Positions 22,701-32,400 of a stretch of DNA of 64,000 nucleotides are shown here, piece after piece. Every line of letters starts with the position of its first letter. Position 1 is the stretch's first letter. The notes under the pieces are model-generated. The model was not told where the DNA came from, did no database searches, and saw nothing but the letters and a program-made list of their open reading frames with translations. A program made the position numbers and the translations under genes. This stretch comes from Echinometra lucunter. Lineage: Eukaryota; Echinodermata; Echinoidea; Camarodonta; Echinometridae. The stretch spans positions 7,571,080 to 7,635,079 of the forward strand of contig CM057162.1 of the NCBI GenBank assembly GCA_029962745.1. Direction: 5' to 3'.

Positions 22701-25591
22701 AGTGTCTCACAAAGTTTCTCATAACCACTTACTTCTGAATGAAAAGTAAATAATCTAAAATAATTCATGCTCATAAAAATTATATACAGATCAATATCCA
22801 TTCTGTGTTATCAGAATACCACAACTACAGGGTGGACACCACATTTTATTTATTTTATATTTTCATTTATTTATCTTATACCTCCTAAATTATTGTACAG
22901 GAGCAAATCCTTACTGAAATATTTCCCCTGAGAATTATTTTCCTTTCAGGACTTTTGAGTTTGTTTGTACCAGAGCAGTGTCTCTGCTTCAGAGATACCA
23001 ACTCTACACTGGACACCACATTAATTACTGCGTACATTTTCTTTACCTGGATGAAATGTAAAGCTGATTTAGAGACCTTTTCATTGTCAAATTTACTAAT
23101 GCACATACTTTGATAAGTCAAAGACTCAAAGGGACTGAATCTTATTCTCATTCCTGTCAAAATGAGCTACTTTTACCGACGCTACATTGGAGTTCAGGTT
23201 AGACACCATGTGTAGTGGCAGTATCAATATTATTTTATGAGGCACTATTCCAGATCAGCCAAGAAATTGCATGTCAACACATTATAATTCATTAGTAAGA
23301 GCTGAATGTGAAATTTTATTCCTTTTCTAAAACATTTAAGTGATAATTTGACTTCAAAATGTTATTTTATCTTTTAGCATTTTTGTATGTCACACTTCAC
23401 TAAAATTTAGGGGTGGACACCACACAATTATAACACGTAAAAAATTCCTCAAGTTGAGAAGGGACCAGAGTTTGATTTTATTTGACAGTTGGGTAGGGGT
23501 CCTGTCTAATGAATACCCTGTGATGTTATCAATTTGAGGCAATCTTATAAGAAAAATGCTGTTACTGTGGGGAGTAGTACCTCATGTTTTATATACTCCA
23601 TGGACAAACCCATATGCACATCCATTATACGCACAGCCACATTTGGAAGGTGAACGGTGAATAGCACTGTGCGGTCTTACAAACCGATGAATAGGCAGCG
23701 AATAATTGTGCTGACCACGCGCACAAGCCTTTCGTTCTTACGAATCGGCCAATAAGTGGCGAATAGCGTATATTTCTGACCGGGTGTGCAATTTTTTTGT
23801 TCTTACAAACTGGCGAATAGGTTTGTTAGCTTATATTTGAGTTTTCTTTATATATGTCGCTTGATACAAAAATACAGTAATACAGTATTTACATGTACTG
23901 TGCAAAATTGCTGGAAAACAACGATTATAAGCCTATAAATTCACTGCTCAAAAAGTTGAAAAACTTTGAATGCGTTTTTCTCTGAACTGTGTTTATCCGC
24001 GAGGATGGGCTATTCGCTGGTTTGTAAGACAGACAACGAAATGACAACTCAGCTCTACCCCACACAAACATCATTCATGTCCTTGGACTTATGAGTGACC
24101 ACAAATGCATTTCATCGTTTAAAGAAAGTGCATTACACTACTGACATTCATGAAGACATGCATTGCCACCTTGGCATATATATTCAAAACACACTGCCTC
24201 TTAAAAAGAAGAAATGGAGACTTAGGTGTTGAAGACAGTGCTTTTACATTTCACTTTTGACTTTGCCCTGTATTAAGGAGAGTTGCGCATTCCGTTATTA
24301 CATGATCTATGTAAATGGCATGCCATTGTAAAGAGGAAATAATCAAGCTTTTCTCTGATACCAGTTTTGTCATAGAAAACTATCATCCTCAGTCTTGCAT
24401 TACAGAACTTTTTGAGGGATTTAGATGTTCTTTAGGAAATTATGGACGTGCATAGTCATCTACTTTCCATTTTATGTATGCTATCTAAAGCACAAACATT
24501 TAGAGAGAAAGAAAGTGGAATGTACGCTGAGGCACGTTTTAATACTTTATTTTTTGTGATTTATTTCTTTCCTTTTTTTCTTTGTTAAAGTTGTAAATGA
24601 AATGTCCTGTGAACCAATTTTCATGTTTTTTGTTTTGTTTTATACATTTGTTCAAAAGAGTGCAATAAAGGGTGTGGGGTCATTCTATCAGAGATCAGAC
24701 AATGACATACTTCAGTGTCCCATTGAAAATCAAAAATAATGAGCACATGGACCTATGATTTTCTTTGTGTATTTGGGGGAAAAGTTAGTGCATGAAAAAA
24801 TGGATGAAAATAACAGACCTGGGGGGTGTAACATAAAAAATACAATCAATCTTACGATTTATATTAATCGTAAGTCTATGGCAAACCATGTACTAAAGAG
24901 ATACAATTGATTGTGAGATTGATTGTATCTCTTTATGTTACACCCCAATGGACTTTGTTTTATTTTAACTAAGGAACATATGCATCCTTAATTGGCCCAG
25001 TTTAGGCTTCAGTCTGGGCATCCTGATGAAATGTTTAGGGTAGAAATGGCTAAATTGCTATTAAAATGAAAAAAAAAAACCTTCCACCAGGAATTGTAGT
25101 ATTTCATGGTAAGGTGGTAGTGTTTAAGCTGATTTTTACATTCTTATATCTTATGGTTTTCCTACATTGTACGTTTATTTGTGTAAAGTTATGTGTACAT
25201 ACAAATGTGCTTGTACATTTCATAAATCAACTTGAGCCAAAAAGTACATGATTTCCATTCTTTCCAGACCAGGAGCTTCATGCAGTAGAAGGGAATTTTG
25301 ATGACTTTGGTGGAGAACTGTTTGTAGAGACCTATGGCTTCAAGCTTATCATCCCACCTGGAGCACTAGAGCAGGGCATAAAAGAAAAGATCACCTTAAA
25401 GGTGCTTACAGACTTTCCAGATGACATCAATGCTGGGGATGATGAAATGGTTGTCAGCTTTGGGTTCTTGTGCCTCCCAACAGGCTTACAATTCAAGAAA
25501 CCAGTTCAGTTGATGGTTCCCCACTGTGCCATTCTGAATGACCCTGGAAAAGTGAAAGTGGTGCTTTACTTGAGCAGTCAGTTAACAGAAG
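10221..25591 (+). CDS. Partial gene model: LRR - tandem-repeat linker - ZU5 protein
   Basis: Four exons (10221-10394, 17137-17234, 17965 to about 19.1 kb, 25268-25591) have compatible phases: exon 1 is phase 0-0, exon 2 enters at 0 and leaves at 2, exon 3 enters at 2, and the ZU5 exon needs a phase-1 donor, which exon 3 offers at several places. The product would carry an NLR-type leucine-rich repeat, a long Ser/Gln/Pro/His-rich repeat region and a ZU5 beta-sandwich. Known proteins joining LRR and ZU5 are PIDD1 (LRR-ZU5-ZU5-UPA-death) and NLRP1 (NACHT-LRR-ZU5-UPA-CARD), so a cytosolic sensor or death-signalling role is inferred. The start is missing (gap or upstream) and the exons after ZU5 are not identified. 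The join between exon 3 and the ZU5 exon rests on phase and order only; two separate genes remain possible. Confidence 0.5.
10395..12713. other. Intron-like non-coding stretch
   Basis: It lies between the LRR exon and the next plus-strand exon. It is AT-rich, with a poly-G run near 12388-12403 and a GT-rich tract near 12408-12440. No exon, RNA gene or mobile-element boundary was recognised. Confidence 0.5.
12714..12838. mobile_element. Short palindromic MITE
   Basis: TGACGTCAAAGTGGGTAC at the left is complemented by gtacccactttgatgtca at the right, with a GC-rich centre containing cgcgc patches. A second partial copy of the end (tgatgtcaaagtgggtac) abuts it at 12842-12860. The outermost bases match a CRE-like TGACGTCA. 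Confidence 0.6.
13222..13451. repeat. Tandem duplication of a ~194-bp unit, split by a hAT insertion
   Basis: The unit starts accattcatcccatctttcc at 13222 and again at about 13416; the rest of the second copy resumes at 15250 and runs to about 15400, after the transposon at 13452-15249. Both copies contain runs of 'gattgatt' and 'ggctgatcgattgatcaaat'. Removing the transposon and one target duplication restores a continuous second copy. Confidence 0.75.
13452..15249. mobile_element. 1.8-kb hAT-like transposon with long inverted ends
   Basis: An 8-bp direct repeat ACTCTACC (13444-13451 and 15250-15257) flanks it. The ends share cactctccacatggcctg with its complement, preceded by C/G runs. 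Both ends carry several copies of a subterminal motif, acgcca(t/c)ttagggt, in the same orientation (about 13640-13720 and 15069-15190). The centre is GC-rich, with a cluster of gagacg/cgtctc motifs at 14700-15020. A 49-codon open frame from 14016 is the only notable frame; no transposase is recognisable. Confidence 0.8.
15258..15825. other. Second half of duplicated unit and plain intron sequence
   Basis: 15258-15400 completes the 194-bp unit interrupted by the transposon. The remainder is AT-rich with no recognised feature. Confidence 0.5.
15836..16260. repeat. Degenerate ~125-bp tandem repeat family
   Basis: Two to three diverged units share 'ctcatgaactttgagacaca'-like, 'gtgcaagaca' and 'aatgtgtcggaaagtg' followed by 'ccatggta'. 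The left side has a 'ggtggtatattgga...ggacggtcggtcag' segment that also marks other minisatellite-bearing elements in marine invertebrates. It is non-coding. Confidence 0.6.
16349..16400. repeat. Poly-C followed by poly-A tract
   Basis: About 30 C bases are directly followed by about 18 A bases; the poly-A is complementary to the poly-T tail expected at the end of the minus-strand SINE next to it. Run lengths this long are prone to sequencing error. Confidence 0.7.
16400..16620 (-). mobile_element. tRNA-derived SINE
   Basis: Read on the minus strand, ggtttcgaatcccact (about 16556-16571) fits an internal Pol III B box. It is followed by 'aatgtcctttggcaagtc' and 'gtaagtgggtaccagc', the kind of tRNA-unrelated body seen in animal SINEs, ending near the A-rich tract at 16381-16400. 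The A box is weak, so the head may be decayed. Confidence 0.55.
16621..16915. repeat. Long (TAC/ACT)n trinucleotide microsatellite
   Basis: Nearly 300 bp of CTA/CTT/CTG-type trinucleotides, with TAC pure over long stretches. Its open frames (poly-Thr, poly-Leu, poly-Tyr) are artefacts of the repeat. Confidence 0.95.
17137..17234 (+). CDS. Exon linking LRR to repeat region
   Basis: The exon has a ttttacag acceptor and a tgcag|gttagt donor. Entering at phase 0 it encodes GCFPQIRNGNFRFNKVLQ and continues EDLNSFLHSLAVFC, leaving two bases (ag) that combine with the first base of the exon at 17965 to give Arg. The content is compatible with an LRR cap or a degenerate LRR (regular hydrophobic spacing, Asn). 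Family assignment is weak; the exact phase fit to both neighbours is the main support. Confidence 0.6.
17965..19237 (+). CDS. Large exon: 51-residue tandem-repeat linker
   Basis: After a ttttcag acceptor the frame reads LGHSIINIS and then about six and a half copies of a 51-residue unit whose core motifs are QPSDHPQQQPMGDVH, STLQPSDLSQRQSLGGVDSS and HPLRMTS. It is rich in Gln, Ser, Pro and His, has no Cys in the repeats and is probably disordered. After the repeats come a Ser-rich stretch and a basic HKRKAP patch. The frame stops at TAG 19235-19237, but this stop lies inside the neighbouring 320-bp array, so the exon probably splices earlier. Phase-1 donors fitting the ZU5 exon exist after 19037, 19076 (ag|gtcagt, the best) and 19103. 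If unspliced, it is an alternative C-terminus. Confidence 0.65.
17993..18990 (+). repeat. 153-bp coding tandem repeat (VNTR)
   Basis: Units begin at 18035, 18188, 18341, 18494, 18647 and 18800, exactly 153 bp apart, with partial copies at 17993 and 18959. Two versions alternate (PMGDVHSPYQ with PTGDVHSTYQ; QPSD with KPSD), giving a 306-bp higher-order unit. Each unit is itself two related halves of 24 and 27 residues, both starting PSD. The near identity of the units suggests recent expansion by unequal exchange. Confidence 0.95.
19218..20215. repeat. ~320-bp dimeric tandem array
   Basis: The phrase cattcgctttcaaaa recurs at 19244, 19569 and 19888 (diverged). Between these, ggtcaccttgcttgcc and tattatacgagcgag recur about every 160 bp, so each 320-bp unit is a dimer. 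About six half-units are seen, decaying towards 20215. The GC motif (gagcgagcgaagcgag) stands out from AT-rich surroundings. The first half-unit overlaps the open frame of the upstream exon. Confidence 0.85.
23605..24035. repeat. Dispersed repeat, copy 1
   Basis: It shares an aligned course of about 420 bp with 47735-48150 in the same orientation, including cacagccacatttggaaggt, the interval 'gagttttctttatatatg' and the downstream 'attcactgctcaaaaag'. The phrase 'ggcgaatag' repeats within it. It has no coding capacity or defined termini. Confidence 0.75.
24823..24946. mobile_element. Small MITE
   Basis: The ends ggggtgtaacataaa and tttatgttacacccc are inverted repeats, and the inner gatacaattgatt / caatcaatct segments also pair, so almost all of its 124 bp can fold into a hairpin. 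Confidence 0.75.
25268..25591 (+). CDS. Exon encoding a ZU5 domain
   Basis: The acceptor is ttctttccag and the donor is gaag|gtaatt. In the only open frame (two bases complete a codon from the previous exon) it reads QELHAVEGNFDDFGGELFV, then KLIIPPGALEQGIKEKITL, and a segment with DDEMVVSFGFLCLPTG and FKKPVQLMVPHCA. G-x-L-x-V followed by IPPGAL and a later 'P-G-x-x-F-x-x-P-V' is the ZU5 signature of UNC5, ankyrin, PIDD and NLRP1. ZU5 is a beta-sandwich that packs against a UPA domain and can regulate a following death-fold domain. The exon is phase 1-1, like the ZU5 exon of the minus-strand gene. No UPA exon was found immediately downstream. Confidence 0.85.
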
Positions 25592-25721
25592 GTAATTTAA
25601 GTATTAAAACTTTAACTGCTCGATTACATTTAAATAATCTTGTCAAACTCTTAATAATTTTGTCATTTTCATCCATTGCTGTTGCCACTTTTCTGTTCTG
25701 GTTTATTTACTTTATAGTCTC

Positions 25722-26738
25722 GGAGCCTATCCCGAAGTAGTCATCCCATTTTACATATGAAATTTGACCCCTTAAAGTTAGACCATCCATCTCATTCACA
25801 AAATGCTTGTCAGACGGAACATATCCGCCGGGAGTGTAGCCCCCAGGGCCTCCACAAAGGGCCCCAAAGTTGGGTTGATTTCACCCCATCTAACAGATGC
25901 ACCAAACTTTGTCAGGAGGAAGTTGTATGACTATACATTACCAAAACACAAAATTTTCCGTCGGGAGGGGTTGTCATCAGACCGCCCCTAAAAAATGGGG
26001 GAAAATTGTCCACACAAGGCCCGAGTACCAAATTTTGTCAGAAGGAAGAGCTACGGCTATACTTTCCAAAAATATAGAAACTGCCCAATATATTTTCTTC
26101 AGGAAAGGGGTCTAACACTTCCCGGAAAAAAACCCACCAAAGTGCCCTTCATTTATAGGCTTACTGCCCCGAAGTGCTCTCATAGAAAGAGAAAAATCTA
26201 TTTTCTCACTTATCAACCATGATAACTCTCAAGTGTTTCATTCAATCCAAGTTAAATTCACACAGAAACAATCTTGAATAATGTACTTTTCTTGACAACC
26301 CCTCCCAACGGAAAATTTTGTCAGTTTTTGTGTTTTGGTAATGTATAGACAAAGTTTAGTGCATATTTTAGATGGGGTGAAATCAACCCGACTTTGGGGC
26401 CCTTTTTAGAGGCCCAGGGCCGGTATTCTGAAAATCGTGTTATCTTTTGCCTTATCTTCACTGTGTTAATTGTCATAACAAATTTAAAAAGTGTACTTAT
26501 GGTTGGTATAAACTGCGCAAATGACCAGCACACGGGACAAAAGTGTGCGATGTGAGCCAATGGCGTATGCTATTTTTATTGCAAAGATAACACGATTTTC
26601 AGAATACCCGCCCTGGGGGCTCCCCCCGGCGGATATGTTTAGTCTGACAGGCATTTTGTGAATGGGGTGGATGGTCTAATTAACTTTAAGGGGTCAAATT
26701 TCATATGTAAAATGGGGTGACTATTTGGGAAAGGCTCC
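25722..26738. mobile_element. Foldback element with >200-bp inverted ends
   Basis: Left-end sequences such as ttttacatatgaaatttgac, tttgggttgatttcacccc-like and aaaattttccgtcgggag reappear in reverse complement at the right end, which closes with ggctcc. It begins about 130 bp after the ZU5 exon. The right inverted repeat is interrupted by the MITE at 26413-26616. No transposase is present. Confidence 0.8.
26413..26616. mobile_element. Palindromic MITE, copy 2, nested in foldback element
   Basis: Inverted ends cccagggccggtattctg and cagaatacccgccctggg enclose about 204 bp. It belongs to the same family as 523-707 (shared inner phrases gaaaatcgtgttatcttt-like, gagccaatggcgtatgc). It interrupts the right inverted repeat of the surrounding foldback element, whose uninterrupted counterpart is visible near 25840-25870. 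Confidence 0.8.
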
Positions 26739-27265
26739 TGGGCTATTAGTATTATAATACAGTGTGTCCCAGAATAAAAGAAACCGGATTTCATAGCAGA
26801 TTTTTTTTCTATCATACTAAATGATTTTTCTGATGAGATATACATGTATGAAAAGCTCTGCTTCTCTGCTTTCATTTGATGTATAACTTACTATTCATAT
26901 TTCAGGCATGATTAAATTAAAACAATGGAAAGTGGTGATAACAACATTCCATTTGCATGCACAAATTGTAACCTTCAGTTAGTTTTTTAGGTTAGTAACT
27001 GAATTATTTAGGAAAAAGAAACACATCACTTAATAATTCTTAATTTGATCTTTTACAATGATCTACTCATATGTAAAAAAGGAATGATGTATGCTAGAGA
27101 ACAAGTAAGATGTAAGAACCCTGATTTCTCCCAAATAAGTCAATAGTCGAGTAGGAAGCCATTCGGCTTTCCTGATCTAGGAGCTGACAATGAACCTAAT
27201 GCTTGAGTGAATTTACACAGACAATGAGGATGTAAAGGAACATTAGAGATGGTGGGGAATCGTCA
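26739..27265. other. Non-coding stretch
   Basis: AT-rich sequence between two foldback elements with no exon or RNA gene recognised. The expected exons after ZU5 are not visible here. Confidence 0.5.
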
Positions 27266-27661
27266 CTTGGTCTAATCCCACTTCATCTATAAATGCCTGT
27301 TTGGTGTCATCCCACATGGTCTAATCGCCACTTAGCCCATTTACCTTTTGGTCTAGTAAATTCCAGTTAGGCTATGCCTATTTCGTCTAGCACTCACTTG
27401 GTCTAAACACAACTAAGTCTCTATGATTAGACGAACTGATAATAGACCAAATAATTATTAGAGGAAATATGAAATGAGGAATAACTAAGTAGATGAAGTG
27501 GCCATTAGACCGCTTGATCATTAGATAAAACTTGATGATAATTAGCCCAAATGGGTTTTAGACCAAGTGATGATTGGAGCAAATGGCAGTTAGACCATAT
27601 GGATTTCGCCATAGTAGTGGGACGATCTGGGAAATTGACCAACTGCTATTAGACCAAATAG
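27266..27661. repeat. Foldback repeat of the 'attagaccaa' motif
   Basis: The left half repeats tggtctaatc / ggtctagtaa / tggtctaaac every 20-40 bp, and the right half repeats the complement (attagaccaaat, ttagaccaagtg, ttagaccatat). Spacers are variants of 'gcccatttacc' and 'cacttcatct'. The whole can fold back on itself. It is non-coding. Confidence 0.75.
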
Positions 27662-27969
27662 CTATAAACTGAAATGGTTGAGGTATAAAAAGGCCGAAAA
27701 TTATCAAAGCATCATTAGCTTCACTGACGATGCTGCTGAATACAGATCAAAGGGTGATTATCGTAACTGAATGGGCTCACTCCAGGGCCATACCCAGAAA
27801 CTTTCTGGTGGGAGGGGGCAAGAATACCTCAAATGTTTGAAGAAACATGAAAGTGAGGGAGCGAAGTGACTAAGCTTGTCAGGAAGCTGCTGTCAAGCTT
27901 TTGTCAACAAGGGCCAATCTGATCCAAGGAGAACTGCCAGGTCGGGAGAGAATATGGCAGAAGTACGAA

Positions 27970-28469
27970 NNNNNNNNNNNNNNNNNNNNNNNNNNNNNNN
28001 NNNNNNNNNNNNNNNNNNNNNNNNNNNNNNNNNNNNNNNNNNNNNNNNNNNNNNNNNNNNNNNNNNNNNNNNNNNNNNNNNNNNNNNNNNNNNNNNNNNN
28101 NNNNNNNNNNNNNNNNNNNNNNNNNNNNNNNNNNNNNNNNNNNNNNNNNNNNNNNNNNNNNNNNNNNNNNNNNNNNNNNNNNNNNNNNNNNNNNNNNNNN
28201 NNNNNNNNNNNNNNNNNNNNNNNNNNNNNNNNNNNNNNNNNNNNNNNNNNNNNNNNNNNNNNNNNNNNNNNNNNNNNNNNNNNNNNNNNNNNNNNNNNNN
28301 NNNNNNNNNNNNNNNNNNNNNNNNNNNNNNNNNNNNNNNNNNNNNNNNNNNNNNNNNNNNNNNNNNNNNNNNNNNNNNNNNNNNNNNNNNNNNNNNNNNN
28401 NNNNNNNNNNNNNNNNNNNNNNNNNNNNNNNNNNNNNNNNNNNNNNNNNNNNNNNNNNNNNNNNNNNNN
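27970..28469. other. Assembly gap (500 N)
   Basis: Exactly 500 N. It hides the inner end of the right duplication arm and possibly exons following the ZU5 exon at 25268. Confidence 0.99.
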
Positions 28470-29216
28470 CATGGGCTCCCCCGAAAACCAACAACAAAAC
28501 ATACAAAGTAACAACGTTTTGTGATTCTTCCTTTTCCCCTAGTTTTATTCATATTCTTTAGAATACAAGCAATATTATTATTTGAGGGATCCATATTTCT
28601 TAAGCCTGACTTTTTAGTGGTTCTGGTCATTTCCAAACACTCTCTTTAGAAATAATCCAAACACACCATTTATACTGTAATATTGTTGCTTATTTGCGTA
28701 TATCCTTTGTTTTATAACTCAAGTATTGTTATGTTTTTGTTGGAAATGGAAATAAATTCAATTTAACTTAATTTAATTACATTAGCTTTCTACATGTTCT
28801 AATACTTTAAGCAAAGTAATTGCTACTGCTTCACGGAGGCTTCAATAATGATGTTTTTTCTTGCTTTCTTAATTCAGTTTCATATAATTTGTGCAAACTT
28901 AAACATGAGATGAGGAGAAGCACGGGCACCTCTGAGTGATTCCTCGTAAAGTTTTTAAAAAAAGGAAAGGAAGGGTATTAAAACAAAATCTACTTCCTTA
29001 AATTAAACTAATCATAACTTATGATAAAATAAATGATTTCTTTCCCGGTTTTTCTCTCTCTCTCCTGAATACATTTTAAAGTTAAATAATCATGACAGGA
29101 TGCAATATATTGAAGAGACTGAAGTTTGATATCTAAAACTAGTCGATTTAACCACCATAGTTAACACATTGACTACTGACTACTACCATGACTACGTTGA
29201 CTACTACCATGATTAT

Positions 29217-30520
29217 GGATACCAACACGCAACACCTAAGGTAGTTCCCAAATCAAATGTAAGTGGGAATATGAACAGATCAGTGAAATTTTTAACGAAA
29301 TCGGACACGAATTAGAAAGTTATGACCACGTTAACTTTTTTGTTGTTGTTGTTTTACACTACTTGATGAACTAACCAAAGATAGATAAAGCTGGAGGAAG
29401 CTGACCGCCTCATGCGTCCGACGACGCGGGAGTCCCTGATAGGTAAATGGCTTGCCAAGCTAGAGGTCTTCCACGAAGAAGATGAAGGATAGAGTGATAA
29501 AGGAGGATGAACGATCAGAGAAGATAATAGGAACAAAGAACGTGGAATTTGATCTGACCGTAGCTATTGATGACATCTTTGCACAACTCTCAATATCTTT
29601 TGTCCACACATAATTGAACATCTTCATTTGGATTAATTTTCCATCTTCTTTAAAGCGAAATAAAGCTTCAAATTTGTTGCTCGCTCGCTTTCCGCGCTAA
29701 TAAATGCTTAACATTTGATTCAGTGGAGCAATTAAGAGACGCCACCCACAGGCAAAATTTAATTTCTACACTTATGATACAGGAAAGACGTCTTATGGTA
29801 TGGATACCAACACGCAACACCCAAAGTAGTTCCCAAATCAAATGTAAGTGGGAATGTGAACAGATCAGCGAAATTTTTAACGAAATCGGAAACGAATTAG
29901 AAAGTTATGACCACGTTAACTTTTGTTGTTGTTGTTGTTTTACACTACTTGATGAACTGACCAAAGATATAGATAAAGCTGGAGGAAGCTGACCGCCTCA
30001 TGCGTCCGACGACGCGGGAGTCCCTGATAGGTAAATGGTTTGCCAAGCTAGAGGTCTTCCATTGGGATGGAAAGACTGACTACAATATAGAAGAGACAGA
30101 TAAGACGAGGAGAGGAGAGACTGAAGAAATGGAATTCTCTAAATTCCTTAGATTGGAAATCAATCTATAAGATTGTGGTGGGGGACCAATCCAAAATTAG
30201 ATTGAGAAAAAGATTGACTTCTAAATCGGTTAGATTGAGATTTTCAAGCTAATTTTGGATTGGTACCTCATTGCAATCTAAAGAATTTATAGAGAAGGAT
30301 TTCCTCCAAGATGACGACCAAGAAGATGAAGGATAGAGTGATAAAGGAGGATGAACGATCAGAGAAGATAATAGGAACAGAGAACGTGGAATTTGATCTG
30401 ACCGTAGCTATTGATGACATCTTTGCACAACTCTCAATATCTTTTGTCCACACATAATTGAACATCCTCATTTGGCTTAATTTTCCATCTTCTTTAAAGC
30501 GAAATAAAAAAAAAATGTAT
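29217..30520. repeat. Tandem duplication inside the right arm
   Basis: The block starting ggataccaacacgcaacacc at about 29217 and ending near 29660 recurs from about 29803 to 30510. The second copy retains about 220 bp (from 30061) that the first copy lost at its gtcttccacgaag junction. The left arm has the block once. Confidence 0.85.
30140..30290. mobile_element. Small hairpin element
   Basis: taaattccttagattgg at the left and ccaatctaaagaatttat-like sequence at the right are complementary, as are inner ccaatccaaaattag and ctaattttggattgg. It lies in only one copy of the tandem duplication and has no match in the left arm. Confidence 0.65.
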
Positions 30521-31199
30521 AACGTGGGATTGTTTTCTCCATTAGGTACAAGATGATGAAAACTTTGTTCCTCGTGATTAGTAATTGGGAAATTCCGGGT
30601 ACAAAACACGTTGAGAGTTGTCCAAAAATTGTATGACAGATGGCTATAAGTATGGTAGTGTTCAAAACAGAAGATTTCATATAACTATAAGTATAACTTT
30701 CTTATTCCATGTTCGAATTTTATCAAATTGTATTTGATCTGTTTTTATTCTGTCTTAGTTTTGATTTGTAAACTGCTCGACTTGAGGATGTTGGTTTTCT
30801 TTAATACAGAGACAAACCGGTTTCAGTATCCAGTGGGTTAACCTAGTCTTGATTTATAAACACGTGTCCTTACAAACAGAAGAAGACCCCCCCCCCCCCC
30901 CGAAAAAAAGAATAGGCCTAAAAACACTCCTTTGGATACTCAGATTTGGAAAGTTGTATAAAAAAATTGGGAATATTTTCCCATAAAAATGGGGATATAC
31001 ATTCTTAATTATGACCCGACCAAAGCATATCCTTTTCACTGAATGGACACAAGAAAGCGGGAGTACATCATTTTTTAAAATGCTGCTTATTTTATGTGTG
31101 TATTTATAGGGTTGAAAATGAAATTGGGTGTCCTTCTTCATTTTTTTCCTGTAACTCAGCCCAAGAGGTGGCGCTTTTTATTTCCCTCATTCCCTTCCA

Positions 31200-32400
31200 T
31201 TTATCCATTGTTGTCTCCCCTCGATCCGTCTGAATGTAGTGCCTTAATCATCGTTGTTTTTGCTCCATCTCTCTCTCTCTCTCTTTTATTCGCCCTCTTT
31301 CTATAACATGCTCCAAAATTTATTTCTTTCTCTCTTGTCCTCTTCATTCCTTCTCATCTATATCCAACCCCTCTATATTCTTCTCTGTATTAACATGATT
31401 AGTTGACCTGTTATTATGTTTACTCATGTTTTTTCCCTCCTGTTTTGTCTTCATTGTAAGTTATGTTTCCCTCGCCCTCTCTTTCTCCTTCTTTTTACAT
31501 ACTTCCATCTCTTTCTTTTCCTCTCTCTTCATCTTTCTTTACATTCCTTTTCATTCTTTTAATCACTCCTATGTCTATAGGCTACCCAGTATTATCATGT
31601 CAACTCAAGTTTTTCTTTTTTCCCTCCTGTTTTGTCTTTATTGTAAGATCTGTTTCCCTCCCCTTCTCTCTTTCTTCAATGTTGAATCTGTTTTGCCTTC
31701 CTCTCTCTCCCTTTCCTTACAGTATGCTCCATCTTTACTTCTCTTCAGCATTATTTCAATTCCTTCTCATTCTATCTCCATCATCTATCCCCATCACCCC
31801 ATGTCCATCATTGTCATGTCTAATTATACTCCACTCTTTCTTCCCTTAAAAGTCCTTATTCATCCTCAAATCTCTTTCCTTTATTACAGCCCACCCCCCT
31901 GTATTCATGTTTTATATACTTTCTCTCATGAATCCCCTATCTGACAATTTCTGTGGTTTTTCTCATTTTAATATCTCTTTCTTTTCCCCTTTCCTATACT
32001 AGTATAAGATTAATTTCCTTTTCTCCTCTCATCAGTTTTCTGTTTGGTTATCTCTTTTTCTACTCAGGCCCTGTATGTAAATACACATACTTTTTCAATG
32101 TCTTATTTAATCTCTCTTTCAGCTCCTATTCCTTTCTTGCAGCCCCTCTCTCCCTCTTTCTCTTTATTTATCTTTCTCTGTACATTGTCTACCTAGGCCT
32201 ATATACATGGATACATCTTCTAAATATCTCTGCTTTATATCTTCCTTTCTCTTCCCATTGGTTTCTCTTGTTGTCTCTCCCTCACTTTTTATGTCTCCAC
32301 CCCGGAGCGTGCCGGGGGCATTAAGTTCTATCTATCTAACTATATGCGTCTCTCTCTCTCTCTCTCATCATCCTTCCATGTCTCTCCCTAGACTGCACAT
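31200..32400. repeat. Pyrimidine-rich low-complexity tract
   Basis: Dominated by C and T on the plus strand with (TC)n runs; the partner purine tract is in the left arm. A local ~180-bp tandem duplication is visible (ccctcctgttttgtctt at about 31436 and 31622). The long open frames here are composition artefacts. Confidence 0.75.

Larger units (their letters stand above)
20216..25267. other. Intron-like stretch before the ZU5 exon
   Basis: It holds a cluster of ttgaagcctccgaaac motifs (20738-21120), decayed copies of gtggacaccacat spaced about 180-210 bp apart (22830-23420), a dispersed repeat at 23605-24035 and a small MITE at 24823-24946. No further exon could be supported, although one may be hidden here. 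Confidence 0.5.

Noticed and set aside
27876..28636. Open frames across the second N block
   Set aside because: Same artefact; nothing recognisable on either side.
31426..32324. Several 120-170-codon plus-strand frames
   Set aside because: They are caused by the pyrimidine-rich tract; no domain pattern, and they overlap in different frames.
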